NCBI RefSeq assembly: GCF_029227915.1
Contig: NC_079885.1
Location: forward strand, 30,693,001-30,757,000
DNA length: 64,000 bases
Direction: 5' to 3'
From: Hydractinia symbiolongicarpus
Taxonomy: Eukaryota > Cnidaria > Hydrozoa > Anthoathecata > Hydractiniidae
Shown: piece by piece, positions 45,174 to 58,803 of the stretch
How positions within the stretch are numbered: position 1 is the first letter of the stretch
How the letters are laid out: each line of letters opens with the position of its first letter
Made by a program: the position numbers and the translations under genes
Notes under the pieces: model-generated
What the model saw: only the letters and a program-made list of their open reading frames with translations
Databases searched by the model: none
Told to the model about the DNA's origin: nothing

Positions 45174-47741
45174 CAAACGAAAACCCGCGATTTCCCGTAA
45201 ATCCCGGGCTTGGCCCGTATAGTCGAATGTATACAAAGAAAGTACCCTGTGAGTAAACTCATTTCCAAAACAATTTTTTAAATTATCTTTTCACCACTAA
45301 AACGCATGAGACTTGTAGTTTTCAAAAATGTTTTCATTTTTGATGAGACGCTGAATAAAAGACGTTTAATCGCCGGCAAACGAAAACCCGCCATTTCCCG
45401 TAAACCCCGGACTTGGCCCGTATAGTCAAAAGTATACAAAGAAAGTACCCAGGGAGTAAACTCATTTCCCGAACGATTTTTTAAATTATTTTTTCACCAC
45501 TAAAACGCATGAGACTTATAGTTTTTAGAAATGTTTTCATTTTTGATGAGACGCTTAATGAAAGTGGTTTAATCGCCGGCAAACGAAAACCCGCGATTTC
45601 CCGTAAATCCCGGGCTTGGCCCGTATAGTCGAATGTATACAAAGAAAGTACCCTGTGAGTAAACTCATTTCCAAAACGATTTTTAATATTATCTTTTCGC
45701 CACTAAAACGCATGAGACTTGTAGTTTTTAAAAATGTTTTCATTTTTGATGAGACGCTGAATAAAAGAAGTTTAATCGCCGGCAAACGAAAACCCGCCAT
45801 TTCCCGTAAACCCCGGACTTGGCCCGTATAGTCAAAAGTATACAAAGAAAGTACCCAGGGAGTAAACTAATTTCCCGAACGATTTTTTAAATTATTATTT
45901 CACCACTAAAGCTCATGAGACTTGTAGTTTTTAAAAATGATTTCATTTTTAATGAGACGGTGAATAAAAGAAGTTTAATCGCCGGCAAACGAAAACCCGC
46001 GATTTCCCGTAAATCCCGGAGTCGGCCTGTATAGCCAAAAGTATACAAAGAAAGTACTCAGGGAGTAAACTCATTTCCTGAACGATTTTTTAAATTATTT
46101 TTTTACCACTAAAACGCATGAGACTTATAGTTTTCAGAAATATTTTCATTTTTGATGAGACGCTTAACGAAAGTGGTTAAATCACCGGCAAACGAAAACC
46201 CGCGATTTCCCGTAAATCCCGGGCTTGGCCCGTATAGTCGAATGTATACAAAGAAAGTACCCTGTGAGTAAACTCATTTCCAAAACGATTTTTTAAATTA
46301 TCTTTTCGCCACAAAAACGCATGAGACTTGTAGTTTTTAAAAATGTTTTCATTTTTGATGAGACGCTGAATAAAAGAAGTTTAATCGCCGGCAAACGAAA
46401 ACCCGCCATTTCCCGTAAACCCCGGACTCGGCCCGTATAGTCAAAAGTATACAAAGAAAGTGCCCAGGGAGTAAACTCATTTCCCGAACGATTTTTTATA
46501 TTATTTTTCACCACTAAAGCCCATGAGACTTGTAGTTTTTAAAAATGTTTTCATTTTTGATGAGACGCTGAATAAAAGACATTTAATCGCCAGCAAACGA
46601 AAACCCGCGATTTTCCGTAAATCCCGGACTCGGCCTGTATAATCAAAAGTATACAAAGAAAGTACCCAGGGAGTAAACTCATTTCCCGAAGGATTTTTTA
46701 AATTATTTTTTTACCACTGAAACGCATGAGACTTGTTGTTTTCAGAAATGTTTTCATTTTTGATGAGACGCTTAATGAAAGTGGTTAAATCGCCGGCAAA
46801 CGAAAACCCGCGATTTCCCGTAAATCCCTGGCTTGGCCCGTATAGTCGAATGTATACAAAGAAAGTACCCTGTGAGTAAACTCATTTCCAAAACGATTTT
46901 TTAAATTATCTTTTCACCACTAAAACGCATGAGACTTGTAGTTTTTAAAAATGTTTTCATTTTTGATGAGACGCTGAATAAAAGAAGTTTAATCGCCGGC
47001 AAACAAAAACCCGCCATTTCCCGTAAACCCCGGACTCGGCCCGTATAGTCAAAAGTATACAAAGAAAGTACCCAGGCAGTAAACTCATTTCCTGAAAGAT
47101 TTTTTATATTATTTTTCACCACTAAAGCCCATGAGACTTGTAGTTTTTAAAAATGTTTTCATTTTTGATGAGACGCTGAATAAAAGACATTTAATCGCCA
47201 GCAAACGAAAACCCGCGATTTTCCGTAAATCCCCGACTCGGCCTGTATAATCAAAAGTATACAAAGAAAGTACCCAGGGAGTAAACTCATTTCCCGAACG
47301 ATTTTTTAAATTATTTTTTCACCACTGAAACGCATGAGACTTGTTGTTTTCAGAAATGTTTTCATTTTTGATGAGACGCTTAATGAAAGTGGTTAAATCG
47401 CCGGCAAACGAAAACCCGCGATTTCCCGTAAATCCCGGGCTTGGCCCGTATAGTCGAATGTATACAAAGAAAGTACCCTGTGAGTAAACTCATTTCCAAA
47501 ACGATTTTTTAAATTATCTTTTCACCACTAAAACGCATGAGACTTGTAGTTTTTAAAAATGTTTTCATTTTTGATGAGACGCTGAATAAAAGAAGTTTAA
47601 TCGCCGGCAAACAAAAACCCGCCATTTCCCGTAAACCCCGGACTCGGCCCGTATAGTCAAAAGTATACAAAGAAAGTACCCAGGCAGTAAACTCATTTCC
47701 TGAAAGATTTTTTATATTATTTTTCACCACTAAAGCCCATG
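45131..47741 (+). repeat. U-type HOR copy U2 (about 2.61 kb, shortened)
   Basis: Copy of U1 from about 42396 to 45006. It lacks the first ~430 bp of U1 and the terminal truncated monomer. Differences noticed: ATAGCCAAAAG near 46031 (ATAGTC in U1) and AATCCCTGGCTTGG near 46826. The left junction lies between 45120 and 45145 and the right junction between 47738 and 47755. Confidence 0.88.
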
Positions 47742-50700
47742 AGACTTGTAGTTTTCAAAAATGTTTTCATTTTTGATGAGACGCTGAATAAAAGACGTTT
47801 AATCGCCGGCAAACGAAAACCCGCCATTTCCCGTAAACCCCGGACTTGGCCCGTATAGTCAAAAGTATACAAAGAAAGTACCCAGGGAGTAAACTCATTT
47901 CCCGAACGATTTTTTAAATTATTTTTTCACCACTAAAACGCATGAGACTTATAGTTTTTAGAAATGTTTTCATTTTTGATGAGACGCTTAATGAAAGTGG
48001 TTTAATCGCCGGCAAACGAAAACCCGCGATTTCCCGTAAATCCCGGGCTTGGCCCGTATAGTCGAATGTATACAAAGAAAGTACCCTGTGAGTAAACTCA
48101 TTTCCAAAACGATTTTTAATATTATCTTTTCGCCACTAAAACGCATGAGACTTATAGTTTTTAGAAATGTTTTCATTTTTGATGAGTCGCTTAATGAAAG
48201 TGGTTTAATCGCCGGCAAACGAAAACCCGCGATTTCCCGTAAATCCCGGGCTTGGCCCGTATAGTCGAATGTATACAAAGAAAGTACCCTGTGAGTAAAC
48301 TCATTTCCAAAACAATTTTTTAAATTATCTTTTCACCACTAAAACGCATGAGACTTGTAGTTTTCAAAAATGTTTTCATTTTTGATGAGACGCTGAATAA
48401 AAGACGTTTAATCGCCGGCAAACGAAAACCCGCCATTTCCCGTAAACCCCGGACTTGGCCCGTATAGTCAAAAGTATACAAAGAAAGTACCCAGGGAGTA
48501 AACTCATTTCCCGAACGATTTTTTAAATTATTTTTTCACCACTAAAACGCATGAGACTTATAGTTTTTAGAAATGTTTTCATTTTTGATGAGACGCTTAA
48601 TGAAAGTGGTTTAATCGCCGGCAAACGAAAACCCGCGATTTCCCGTAAATCCCGGGCTTGGCCCGTATAGTCGAATGTATACAAAGAAAGTACCCTGTGA
48701 GTAAACTCATTTCCAAAACGATTTTTAATATTATCTTTTCGCCACTAAAACGCATGAGACTTGTAGTTTTTAAAAATGTTTTCATTTTTGATGAGACGCT
48801 GAATAAAAGAAGTTTAATCGCCGGCAAACGAAAACCCGCCATTTCCCGTAAACCCCGGACTTGGCCCGTATAGTCAAAAGTATACAAAGAAAGTACCCAG
48901 GGAGTAAACTAATTTCCCGAACGATTTTTTAAATTATTATTTCACCACTAAAGCTCATGAGACTTGTAGTTTTTAAAAATGATTTCATTTTTAATGAGAC
49001 GGTGAATAAAAGAAGTTTAATCGCCGGCAAACGAAAACCCGCGATTTCCCGTAAATCCCGGAGTCGGCCTGTATAGTCAAAAGTATACAAAGAAAGTACT
49101 CAGGGAGTAAACTCATTTCCTGAACGATTTTTTAAATTATTTTTTTACCACTAAAACGCATGAGACTTATAGTTTTCAGAAATATTTTCATTTTTGATGA
49201 GACGCTTAACGAAAGTGGTTAAATCACCGGCAAACGAAAACCCGCGATTTCCCGTAAATCCCGGGCTTGGCCCGTATAGTCGAATGTATACAAAGAAAGT
49301 ACCCTGTGAGTAAACTCATTTCCAAAACGATTTTTTAAATTATCTTTTCGCCACAAAAACGCATGAGACTTGTAGTTTTTAAAAATGTTTTCATTTTTGA
49401 TGAGACGCTGAATAAAAGAAGTTTAATCGCCGGCAAACGAAAACCCGCCATTTCCCGTAAACCCCGGACTCGGCCCGTATAGTCAAAAGTATACAAAGAA
49501 AGTGCCCAGGGAGTAAACTCATTTCCCGAACGATTTTTTATATTATTTTTCACCACTAAAGCCCATGAGACTTGTAGTTTTTAAAAATGTTTTCATTTTT
49601 GATGAGACGCTGAATAAAAGACATTTAATCGCCAGCAAACGAAAACCCGCGATTTTCCGTAAATCCCGGACTCGGCCTGTATAATCAAAAGTATACAAAG
49701 AAAGTACCCAGGGAGTAAACTCATTTCCCGAAGGATTTTTTAAATTATTTTTTTACCACTGAAACGCATGAGACTTGTTGTTTTCAGAAATGTTTTCATT
49801 TTTGATGAGACGCTTAATGAAAGTGGTTAAATCGCCGGCAAACGAAAACCCGCGATTTCCCGTAAATCCCGGGCTTGGCCCGTATAGTCGAATGTATACA
49901 AAGAAAGTACCCTGTGAGTAAACTCATTTCCAAAACGATTTTTTAAATTATCTTTTCACCACTAAAACGCATGAGACTTGTAGTTTTTAAAAATGTTTTC
50001 ATTTTTGATGAGACGCTGAATAAAAGAAGTTTAATCGCCGGCAAACAAAAACCCGCCATTTCCCGTAAACCCCGGACTCGGCCCGTATAGTCAAAAGTAT
50101 ACAAAGAAAGTACCCAGGCAGTAAACTCATTTCCTGAAAGATTTTTTATATTATTTTTCACCACTAAAGCCCATGAGACTTGTAGTTTTTAAAAATGTTT
50201 TCATTTTTGATGAGACGCTGAATAAAAGACATTTAATCGCCAGCAAACGAAAACCCGCGATTTTCCGTAAATCCCCGACTCGGCCTGTATAATCAAAAGT
50301 ATACAAAGAAAGTACCCAGGGAGTAAACTCATTTCCCGAACGATTTTTTAAATTATTTTTTCACCACTGAAACGCATGAGACTTGTTGTTTTCAGAAATG
50401 TTTTCATTTTTGATGAGACGCTTAATGAAAGTGGTTAAATCGCCGGCAAACGAAAACCCGCGATTTCCCGTAAATCCCGGGCTTGGCCCGTATAGTCGAA
50501 TGTATACAAAGAAAGTACCCTGTGAGTAAACTCATTTCCAAAACGATTTTTTAAATTATCTTTTCACCACTAAAACGCATGAGACTTGTAGTTTTTAAAA
50601 ATGTTTTCATTTTTGATGAGACGCTGAATAAAAGAAGTTTAATCGCCGGCAAACAAAAACCCGCCATTTCCCGTAAACCCCGGACTCGGCCCGTATAGTC

Positions 50701-50910
50701 AAAAGTATACAAAGAAAGTACCCAGGCAGTAAACTCATTTCCTGAAAGATTTTTTATATTATTTTTCACCACTAAAGCCCATGAGACTTGTAGTTTTTAA
50801 AAATGTTTTAATTTTTAATGAGACGGTGAATAAAAGAAGTTTAATCGCCGGCAAACGAAAACCCGCGATTTCCCGTAAATTTTTTCAGAATTTTTTCAGA
50901 AATGTTTTCA
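47742..50910 (+). repeat. U-type HOR copy U3 (about 3.17 kb)
   Basis: Full-length copy of U1 at an offset of 5,777 bp, again ending in the 99-bp truncated monomer (50852). It departs from U1 at GAGACGC (50922) versus GAGTCGC (45145). Confidence 0.88.
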
Positions 50911-50950
50911 TTTTTGATGAGACGCTTAATGAAAGTGGTTTAATTGCCGG
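50852..50950 (+). repeat. Truncated 99-bp monomer with filler, copy 2
   Basis: Same junction and filler as the copy at 45075. It ends HOR copy U3, 5,777 bp downstream. Confidence 0.9.
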
Positions 50951-52100
50951 CAAACGAAAACCCGCGATTTCCCGTAAATCCCGGGCTTGGCCCGTATAGT
51001 CGAATGTATACAAAGAAAGTACCCTGTGAGTAAACTCATTTCCAAAACGATTTTTTAAATTATCTTTTCGCCACTAAAACGCATGAGACTTGTAGTTTTT
51101 AAAAATGTTTTCATTTTTGATGAGACGCTGAATAAAAGAAGTTTAATCGCCGGCAAACGAAAACCCGCCATTTCCCGTAAACCCCGGACTCGGCCCGTAT
51201 AGTCAAAAGTATACAAAGAAAGTGCCCAGGGAGTAAACTCATTTCCCGAACGATTTTTTATATTATTTTTCACCACTAAAGCCCATGAGACTTGTAGTTT
51301 TTATAAATGTTTTCATTTTTGATGAGACGCTGAATAAAAGAAATTTAATCGCCAGCAAACGAAAACCCGCGATTTTCCGTAAATCCCGGACTCGGCCTGT
51401 ATAATCAAAAGTATACAAAGAAAGTACCCAGGGAGTAAACTCATTTCCCGAACGATTTTTTAAATTATTTTTTCACCACTGAAACGCATGAGACTTGTAG
51501 TTTTCAGAAATGTTTTCATTTTTGATGAGACGCTTAATGAAAGTGGTTTAATCGCCGGCAAACGAAAACCCGCGATTTCCCGTAAATCCCGGGCTTGGCC
51601 CGTATAGTCGAATGTATACAAAGAAAGTACCCTGTGAGTAAACTCATTTCCAAAACGATTTTTTAAATTATCTTTTCACCACTAAAACGCATGAGACTTG
51701 TAGTTTTTAAAAATGTTTTCATTTTTGATGAGACGCTGAATAAAAGAAGTTTAATCGCCGGCAAACGAAAACCCGCCATTTCCCGTAAACCCCGGACTCG
51801 GCCCGTATAGTCAAAAGTATACAAAGAAAGTACCCAGGCAGTAAACTCATTTCCCGAAAGATTTTTTATATTATTTTTCACCACTAAAGCCCATGAGACT
51901 TGTTGTTTTTAAAAATGTTTTATTTTTTAATGAGACGGTGAATAAAAGAAGTTTAATCGCCGGCAAACGAAAACCCGCGATTTCCCGTAAATTTTTTCAG
52001 AATTTTTTCAGAAATGTTTTCATTTTTGAGGAGACGCTTAATGAAAGTGGTTTAATTGCCGGCAAACGAAAACCCGCGATTTCCCTTAAATCCTGGGCTC
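50911..52100 (+). repeat. U-type HOR copy U4 (partial, about 1.2 kb)
   Basis: Contains only the end part of the unit (counterparts of the monomers from about 43.5 kb, with one of the three 608-bp subunits fewer) and ends in another 99-bp truncated monomer at 51964. It is more diverged from U1-U3 than they are from each other (for example TTTTTATAAATG near 51299). Confidence 0.75.
51964..52062 (+). repeat. Truncated 99-bp monomer with filler, copy 3
   Basis: Same junction and filler; ends the partial copy U4. It carries GAGGAGACGC instead of GATGAGACGC. Confidence 0.88.
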
Positions 52101-52439
52101 GGCCCGTATAGTCGAATGTATACAAAGAAAGTACCCTGTGAGTAAACTCATTTTCAAAACGATTATTTAAATTATCTTTTCACCACTAAAACGCATGAGA
52201 CTTGTAGTTTTCAAAAATGTTTTCATTTTTGATGAGACGCTGAATAAAAGAAGTTTAATCGCCGGCAAACGAAAACCCGCCATTTCTCGTAAACCCCGGA
52301 CTCGGCCCATATAGTCAAAAGTATACAAAGAAAGTACCCAGGGAGTAAACTCATTTCCAGAACGATTTTTTAAATTATTTTTTCACCACTAAAACGCATC
52401 AGACTTGTAGTTTTCAAAAAAGTTTTCATTTTTGATGAG
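52101..52439 (+). repeat. Monomers between U4 and the 3-mer HOR
   Basis: One type E-like copy with GATTATTTAAATTATC and one copy with TCATTTCCAGAACG and AAAAAAGTTTTC. Nothing other than satellite is seen. Confidence 0.65.
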
Positions 52440-53048
52440 ACGCTGAATAAAAGAAGTTTAATCGCCGGCAAACGAAAACCCGCGATTTCCCGTAAATCCC
52501 GGGCTTGGCCCGTATAGTTAAATGTATATAAAGAAAGTACCCAGGGAGTAAACTGATTTCCCGAACGATTTTTCAAATTATTTCTGCACCACTAGAACGA
52601 ATGAGACTTGTAGTTTTCAAAAATGTTTTCATTTTTAATGAGACGCTTAATGAAAGAGGTTTAATCGCCGGCAAACGAAAACCCGCGATTTCCCGTAAAT
52701 CCCGGACTCGGCCCGTATAGTCAAAAGTATACAAAGAAAGTACCCAGCGAGTAAACTCATTTTCCGAACGATTTTTAAAATTATTTTTTCACCACTAAAA
52801 CGTATGAGACTTGTAGTTTTTAGAAATCTTTTCATTTTTGATGAGACGCTTAATGAAGGTGGTTTAATCGCCGGCAAGCGAAAACCCGCGATTTCCCGTA
52901 AATCCCGGGCTTGGCCCGCATAGTCGAATGTATACAAAGAATGTACCCTGTGAGTAAACTTATTTCCAAAACGATTTTTTAAATTATCTTTTCACCACTA
53001 GAACGCATGAGACTTGTAGTTTTCAAAAATATTTTCATTTTTGAAGAG
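52440..53048 (+). repeat. 3-mer HOR (609 bp), copy 1
   Basis: Markers GTTAAATGTATATAAAG, GAAATCTTTTC and ATGAAGGTGG recur exactly 609 bp downstream. Confidence 0.8.
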
Positions 53049-53657
53049 ACGCTGAATAAAAGAAGTTTAATCGCCGGCAAACGAAAACCCGCGATTTCCC
53101 GTAAATCCCGGGCTTGGCCCGTATAGTTAAATGTATATAAAGAAAGTACCCAGGGAGTAAACTGATTTCCCGAACGATTTTTCAAATTATTTCTGCACCA
53201 CTAGAACGAATGAGACTTGTAGTTTTCAAAAATGTTTTCATTTTTAATGAGACGCTTAATGAAAGAGGTTTAATCGCCGGCAAACGAAAACCCGCGATTT
53301 CCCGTAAATCCCGGACTCGGCCCGTATAGTCAAAAGTATACAAAGAAAGTACCCAGGGAGTAAACTCATTTTCCGAACGATTTTTAAAATTATTTTTTCA
53401 CCACTAAAACGTATGAGACTTGTAGTTTTTAGAAATCTTTTCATTTTTGATGAGACGCTTAATGAAGGTGGTTTAATCGCCGACAAGCGAAAACCCGCGA
53501 TTTCCCGTAAATTCCGGGCTTGGCCCGCATAGTCGAATGTATACAAAGAATGTACCCTGTGAGTAAACTTATTTCCAAAACGATTTTTTAAATTATCTTT
53601 TCACCACTAAAACGCATGAGACTTGTAGTTTTCAAAAATATTTTCATTTTTGAAGAG
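53049..53657 (+). repeat. 3-mer HOR (609 bp), copy 2
   Basis: Copy of the preceding three monomers with few changes (CGCCGACAAGCG near 53480 for CGCCGGCAAGCG). The match continues to about 53690. Confidence 0.8.
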
Positions 53658-54219
53658 ACGCTGAATAAAAGAAGTTTAATCGCCGGCAAACGAAAACCCG
53701 CGAATTCCCGTAAACCCCGGACTCGGCCCGTATAGTCAAAAGTATACAAAGAAAGTACCCAGGGAGTAAACTCATTTCCCGAACGATTTTTTAAATTATT
53801 ATTTCACCACTTAAGCCCATGAGACTTATACTTTTTAAAAATGTTTTCATTTTTGATGAGACGGTGCATAAAAGAAGTTTATTCGCCGGCAAACGAAAAC
53901 CCGCGATTTCCCGTAAATCCCGGACTCGGCCTGTATAGTCAAAAGAATACAAAGAAAGTACCCAGGGAGTAAACTCATTTCCCGAACGATTTTTTAAATT
54001 ATTTTTTCCTCACTAAAACGCATGAGACTTGGAGTTTTCAGAAATGTTTTCATTTTTAATGAGACGCTTAATGAAAGTGGTTTTATCGCCGGCAAACGAA
54101 AACCCGCGATTTCCCGTAAATCCCGGGCTTGGCCCGTATAGTTGAATGTATCTAAAGAAAGTACCCAGGGAGTAAACTGACTTCCCGAACGATTTTTCAA
54201 ATTATTTCTGCACCAATAG
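53205..54219 (+). repeat. 5-mer HOR (1,015 bp), copy 1
   Basis: Overlaps the 3-mer block. The rare marker ACCACTTAAGCCCATGAG at 53806 recurs at 54821 (1,015 bp). Confidence 0.78.
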
Positions 54220-55234
54220 AACGAATGAGACTTGTAGTTTTCAAAAATGTTTTCATTTTTAATGAGACGCTTAATGAAAGAGGTTTAATCGCCGGCAAAC
54301 GAAAACCCGCGATTTCCCGTAAATCCCGGACTCGGCCCGTATAGTCAAAAGTATACAAAGAAAGTACCCAGGGAGTAAACTCATTTCCCGAACGATTTTT
54401 AAAATTATTTTTTCACCACTAAAACGTATGAGACTTGTAGTTTTCAGAAATCTTTTCATTTTTGATGAGACGCTTAATGAAGGTGGTTTAATCGCCGGCA
54501 AGCAAAAACCCGCGATTTCCCGTAAATCCCGGGCTTGGCCCGCATAGTCGAATGTATACAAAGAATGTACCCTGTGAGTAAACTTATTTCCAAAACGATT
54601 TTTTAAATTATCTTTTCACCACTAAAACGCATGAGACTTGTAGTTTTCAAAAATATTTTCATTTTTGAAGAGACGCTGAATAAAAGAAGTTTAATCGCCG
54701 GCAAACGAAAACCCGCGAATTTCCGTAAACCCCGGACTCGGCCCGTATAGTCAAAAGTATACAAAGAAAGTACCCAGGGAGTAAACTCATTTCCCGAACG
54801 ATTTTTTAAATTATTATTTCACCACTTAAGCCCATGAGACTTATACTTTTTAAAAATGTTTTCATTTTTGATGAGACGGTGAATAAAAGAAGTTTATTCG
54901 CCGGCAAACGAAAACCCGCGATTTCCCGTAAATCCCGGACTCGGCCTGTATAGTCAAAAGTATACAAAGAAAGTATCCAGGGAGTAAACTCATTTCCCGA
55001 ACGATTTTTTAAATTATTTTTTCCTCACTAAAACGCATGAGACTTGTAGTTTTCAGAAATGTTTTCATTTTTAATGAGACGCTTAATGAAAGTGGTTTTA
55101 TCGCCGGCAAACGAAAACCCGCGATTTCCCGTAAATCCCGGGCTTGGCCCGTATAGTTGAATGTATCTAAAGAGAGTACCCAGGGAGTAAACTGACTTCC
55201 CGAACGATTTTTCAAATTATTTCTGCACCAGTAG
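54220..55234 (+). repeat. 5-mer HOR (1,015 bp), copy 2
   Basis: Second copy of the 5-mer. It ends where GCACCAATAGAACG of copy 1 corresponds to GCACCAGTAGAACG, after which a standard type C tail (GTTTTGAAAAATG) follows. Confidence 0.78.
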
Positions 55235-55837
55235 AACGAATGAGACTTGTAGTTTTGAAAAATGTTTTCATTTTTAATGAGACGCTTAATGAAAGAGTTT
55301 TAATCGCCGGCAAACGAAAACCCGCGATTTCCCGTAAATCCCGGACTCGGCCCGTATAGTCAAAAGTATACAAAGAAAGTACCCAGGGAGTAAACTCATT
55401 TCCCGAACGATTTTTAAAATTATTTTTTCACCACTAAGACGTATGAGACTTGTAGTTTTCAGAAATGTTTTCATTTTTGATGAGACGCCTAATGAATGTG
55501 GTTTAATCGCCGGCAAGCGAAAACCCGCGATTTCCCGTAAATCCCGGGCTTGGCCCGTATAGTCGAATGTATACAAAGAAAGTACCCTGTGAGTAAATTC
55601 ATTTCCAAAACAATTTTTTAAATTATCTTTTCACCACTAAAACGCATGAGACTTGTAGTTTTAAAAAATGTTTTCATTTTGGATGAGACGCTGAATAAAA
55701 GAAGTTTAATCGCCGGCAAACGAAAACCCGCCATTTCCCGTAAATCCCGCACTCGGCCTGTATAGTCAAAAGTATACAAAGAAAGTACCCAGGGAGTAAA
55801 CTCATTTCCCGAACGATTTTTTAAATTATTTTTTCAC
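54620..55837 (+). repeat. 6-mer HOR (1,218 bp), copy 1
   Basis: Markers AAAAATATTTTCATTTTTG (54649/55867), GACGCCTAATGAATGTGG (about 55484/56702), AAAGAGAGTACCC (about 55170/56388) and TTTTGGATGAGACG (about 55678/56896) recur at 1,218 bp. It overlaps the end of the 5-mer block. Confidence 0.82.
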
Positions 55838-56955
55838 CACTAAAACGCATGAGACTTGTAGTTTTCAAAAATATTTTCATTTTTGAAGAGACGCTGAATA
55901 AAAGAAGTTTAATCGCCGGCAAACGAAAACCCGCGAATTCCCGTAAACCCCGGACTCGGCCCGTATAGTCAAAAGTATACAAAGAAAGTACCCAGGGAGT
56001 AAACTCATTTCCCGAAAGATTTTTTAAATTATTATTTCACCACTTAAGCCCATGAGACTTATACTTTTTAAAAATGTTTTCATTTTTGATGAGACGGTGA
56101 ATAAAAGAAGTTTATTCGCCGGCAAACGAAAACCCGCGATTTCCCGTAAATCCCGGACTCGGCCTGTATAGTCAAAAGTATACAAAGAAAGTACCCAGGG
56201 AGTAAACTCATTTCCCGAACGATTTTTTAAATTATTTTTTCCTCACTAAAACGCATGAGACTTGTAGTTTTCAGAAATGTTTTCATTTTTAATGAGACGC
56301 TTAATGAAAGTGGTTTTATCGCCGGCAAACGAAAACCCGCGATTTCCCGTAAATCCCGGGCTTGGCCCGTATAGTTGAATGTATCTAAAGAGAGTACCCA
56401 GGGAGTAAACTGACTTCCCGAACGATTTTTCAAATTATTTCTGCACCAGTAGAACGAATGAGACTTGTAGTTTTGAAAAATGTTTTCATTTTTAATGAGA
56501 CGCTTAATGAAAGAGTTTTAATCGCCGGCAAACGAAAACCCGCGATTTCCCGTAAATCCCGGACTCGGCCCGTATAGTCAAAAGTATACAAAGAAAGTAC
56601 CCAGGGAGTAAACTCATTTCCCGAACGATTTTTAAAATTATTTTTTCACCACTAAGACGTATGAGACTTGTAGTTTTCAGAAATGTTTTCATTTTTGATG
56701 AGACGCCTAATGAATGTGGTTTAATCGCCGGCAAGCGAAAACCCGCGATTTCCCGTAAATCCCGGGCTTGGCCCGTATAGTCGAATGTATACAAAGAAAG
56801 TACCCTGTGAGTAAATTCATTTCCAAAACAATTTTTTAAATTATCTTTTCACCACTAAAACGCATGAGACTTGTAGTTTTAAAAAATGTTTTCATTTTGG
56901 ATGAGACGCTGAATAAAAGAAGTTTAATCGCCGGCAAACGAAAACCCGCCATTTC
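55838..56955 (+). repeat. 6-mer HOR (1,218 bp), copy 2
   Basis: Near-identical to copy 1 until about 56955, where copy 1 has GTAAATCCCGCACTCGGCC and this copy has GTAAACCCCGGACTCGGCC. Confidence 0.82.
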
Positions 56956-57542
56956 CCGTAAACCCCGGACTCGGCCCGTATAGTCAAAAGTATACAAAGA
57001 AAGTACCCAGGGTGTAAACTTATTTCCCGAACGATTTTTTAAATTATTATTTCACCACTAAAGCCCATGAGACCTGTAGTTTTTAAAAATGTTTTCATTT
57101 TTAATGAGACGGTGAATAAAAGAAGTTTAATCGCCGGCAAACGAAAACCCGCGATTTCCCGTAAATCCCGGACTCGGCCTGTATAGTCAAAAGTATACAA
57201 AGAAAGTACCCAGGGAGTAAACTCATTTCCCGAACGATTTTTTAAATTATTTTTTCACCACTAAAACGCATGAGACTTGTAGTTTTTGAAAATGTTTTCA
57301 TTTTTGATGAGACGCTGAATAAAAGAAGTTTAATCGCCGGCAAACAAAAACCCGCCATTTCCCGTAAACCCCGGATTCGGCCCGTATAGTCAAAAGTATA
57401 CAAAGAAAGTACCCAGGGAGTAAACTCATTTCCCGAACGATTTCTTGAATTATTTTTCACCACTAAAGCCCATGAGACTTGTAATTTTTGAAAATGTTTT
57501 CATTTTTAATGAGACGGTGAATAAAAGAAGTTTAATCGCCTA

Positions 57543-57692
57543 CAAACAAAAACCTGCGATTTCCCGTAAATCCCGGACTCAGCCCGTATAGTCAAATGTA
57601 TACAAAAAAAGTACCCAGGGTGTAAACTCATTTCCCGAACGATTTTTCTTCATTTTTGATGAGACGCCTAATGAAAGTGGTTTAATCGCCGG
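57543..57692 (+). repeat. Truncated 150-bp monomer, second deletion class, copy 1
   Basis: CCCGAACGATTTTT is joined directly to CTTCATTTTTGATGAG, removing about 53 bp including the AATTATTTTTTCACCAC segment and the left arm of the hairpin. The right breakpoint lies in the T loop. Confidence 0.85.
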
Positions 57693-58300
57693 CAAACGAA
57701 AACCCGCGATTTCCCTTGAATCCTGGGCTTGGCCCGTATAGTCGAATGTATACAAAGAAAGTACCCTGTGAGTAAACTCATTTTCAAAACGATTTTTTAA
57801 ATTATCTTTTCACCACTAAAACGCATGAGACTTGTAGTTTCAAAAAAGGTTTTCATTTTTGATGAGACGCTGAATAAAAGAAGTTTAATCGCCGGCAAAC
57901 GAAAACCCGCCATTTCCCGTAAACCCAGGACTCGGCCTATATAGTCAAAAGTATACAAAGAAAGTCCCCAGGTTGTAAACTCATTTCCCGAACGATTTTT
58001 TAAATTATTTTTTCACCACTAAAACGCATGAGACTTGTAGTTTTCAAAAATGTTTTCATTTTTGATGAGACGCTGAATAAAAGAAGTTTAATCGCCGGCA
58101 AACGAAAACCCGCGATTTCCCGTAAACCCCGGACTCGGCCCGTATAGTCAAAAGTATACAAAGAAAGTACCCAGGGAGCAAACTCATTTCCCGAACGATT
58201 TTTTATATTATTTTTCACCACTAAAGCCCATGAGACTTGTAGTTTTTAAAAATGTTTTCATTTTTAATGAGACGGTGAATAAAAGAAGTTTAATCGCCGG

Positions 58301-58398
58301 CAAACGAAAACCGCGATTTCCCGTAAATTTTTTCAGAATTTTTTCAGAAATGTTTTCATTTTTGATGAGACGCTTAATGAAAGTGGTTTAATCGCCGG
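58301..58398 (+). repeat. Truncated 98-bp monomer with filler, copy 4
   Basis: Same junction and filler, with one C of AAAACCCGCG missing (AAAACCGCG). It lies outside the U-type HOR. Confidence 0.88.
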
Positions 58399-58803
58399 CA
58401 AACGAAAACCCGCGATTTCCCGTAAATCCCGGGCTTGGCCCGTATAGTCGAATGTATACAAAGAAAGTACCCTGTGAGTAAACTCATTTCCAAAACGATT
58501 TTTTAAATTATCTTTTCACCACTAAAACGCATGAGACTTGTAGTTTTTGAAAATGTTTTCATTTTTGATGAGACGCTGAATAAAAGAAGTTTAATCGCCG
58601 GCAAACGAAAACCCGCCATTTCCCGTAAACCCCGGATTCGGCCCGTATAGTCAAAAGTATACAAAGAAAGTACCCAGGGAGTAAACTCATTTCCCGAACA
58701 ATTTTTTAAATTATGTTTCACCACTAAAGACCATGAGACTTGTAGCTTTTAAAAATGTTTTCATTTTTAATGAGACGGTGAATAAAAGAAGTTTAATCGC
58801 CCT

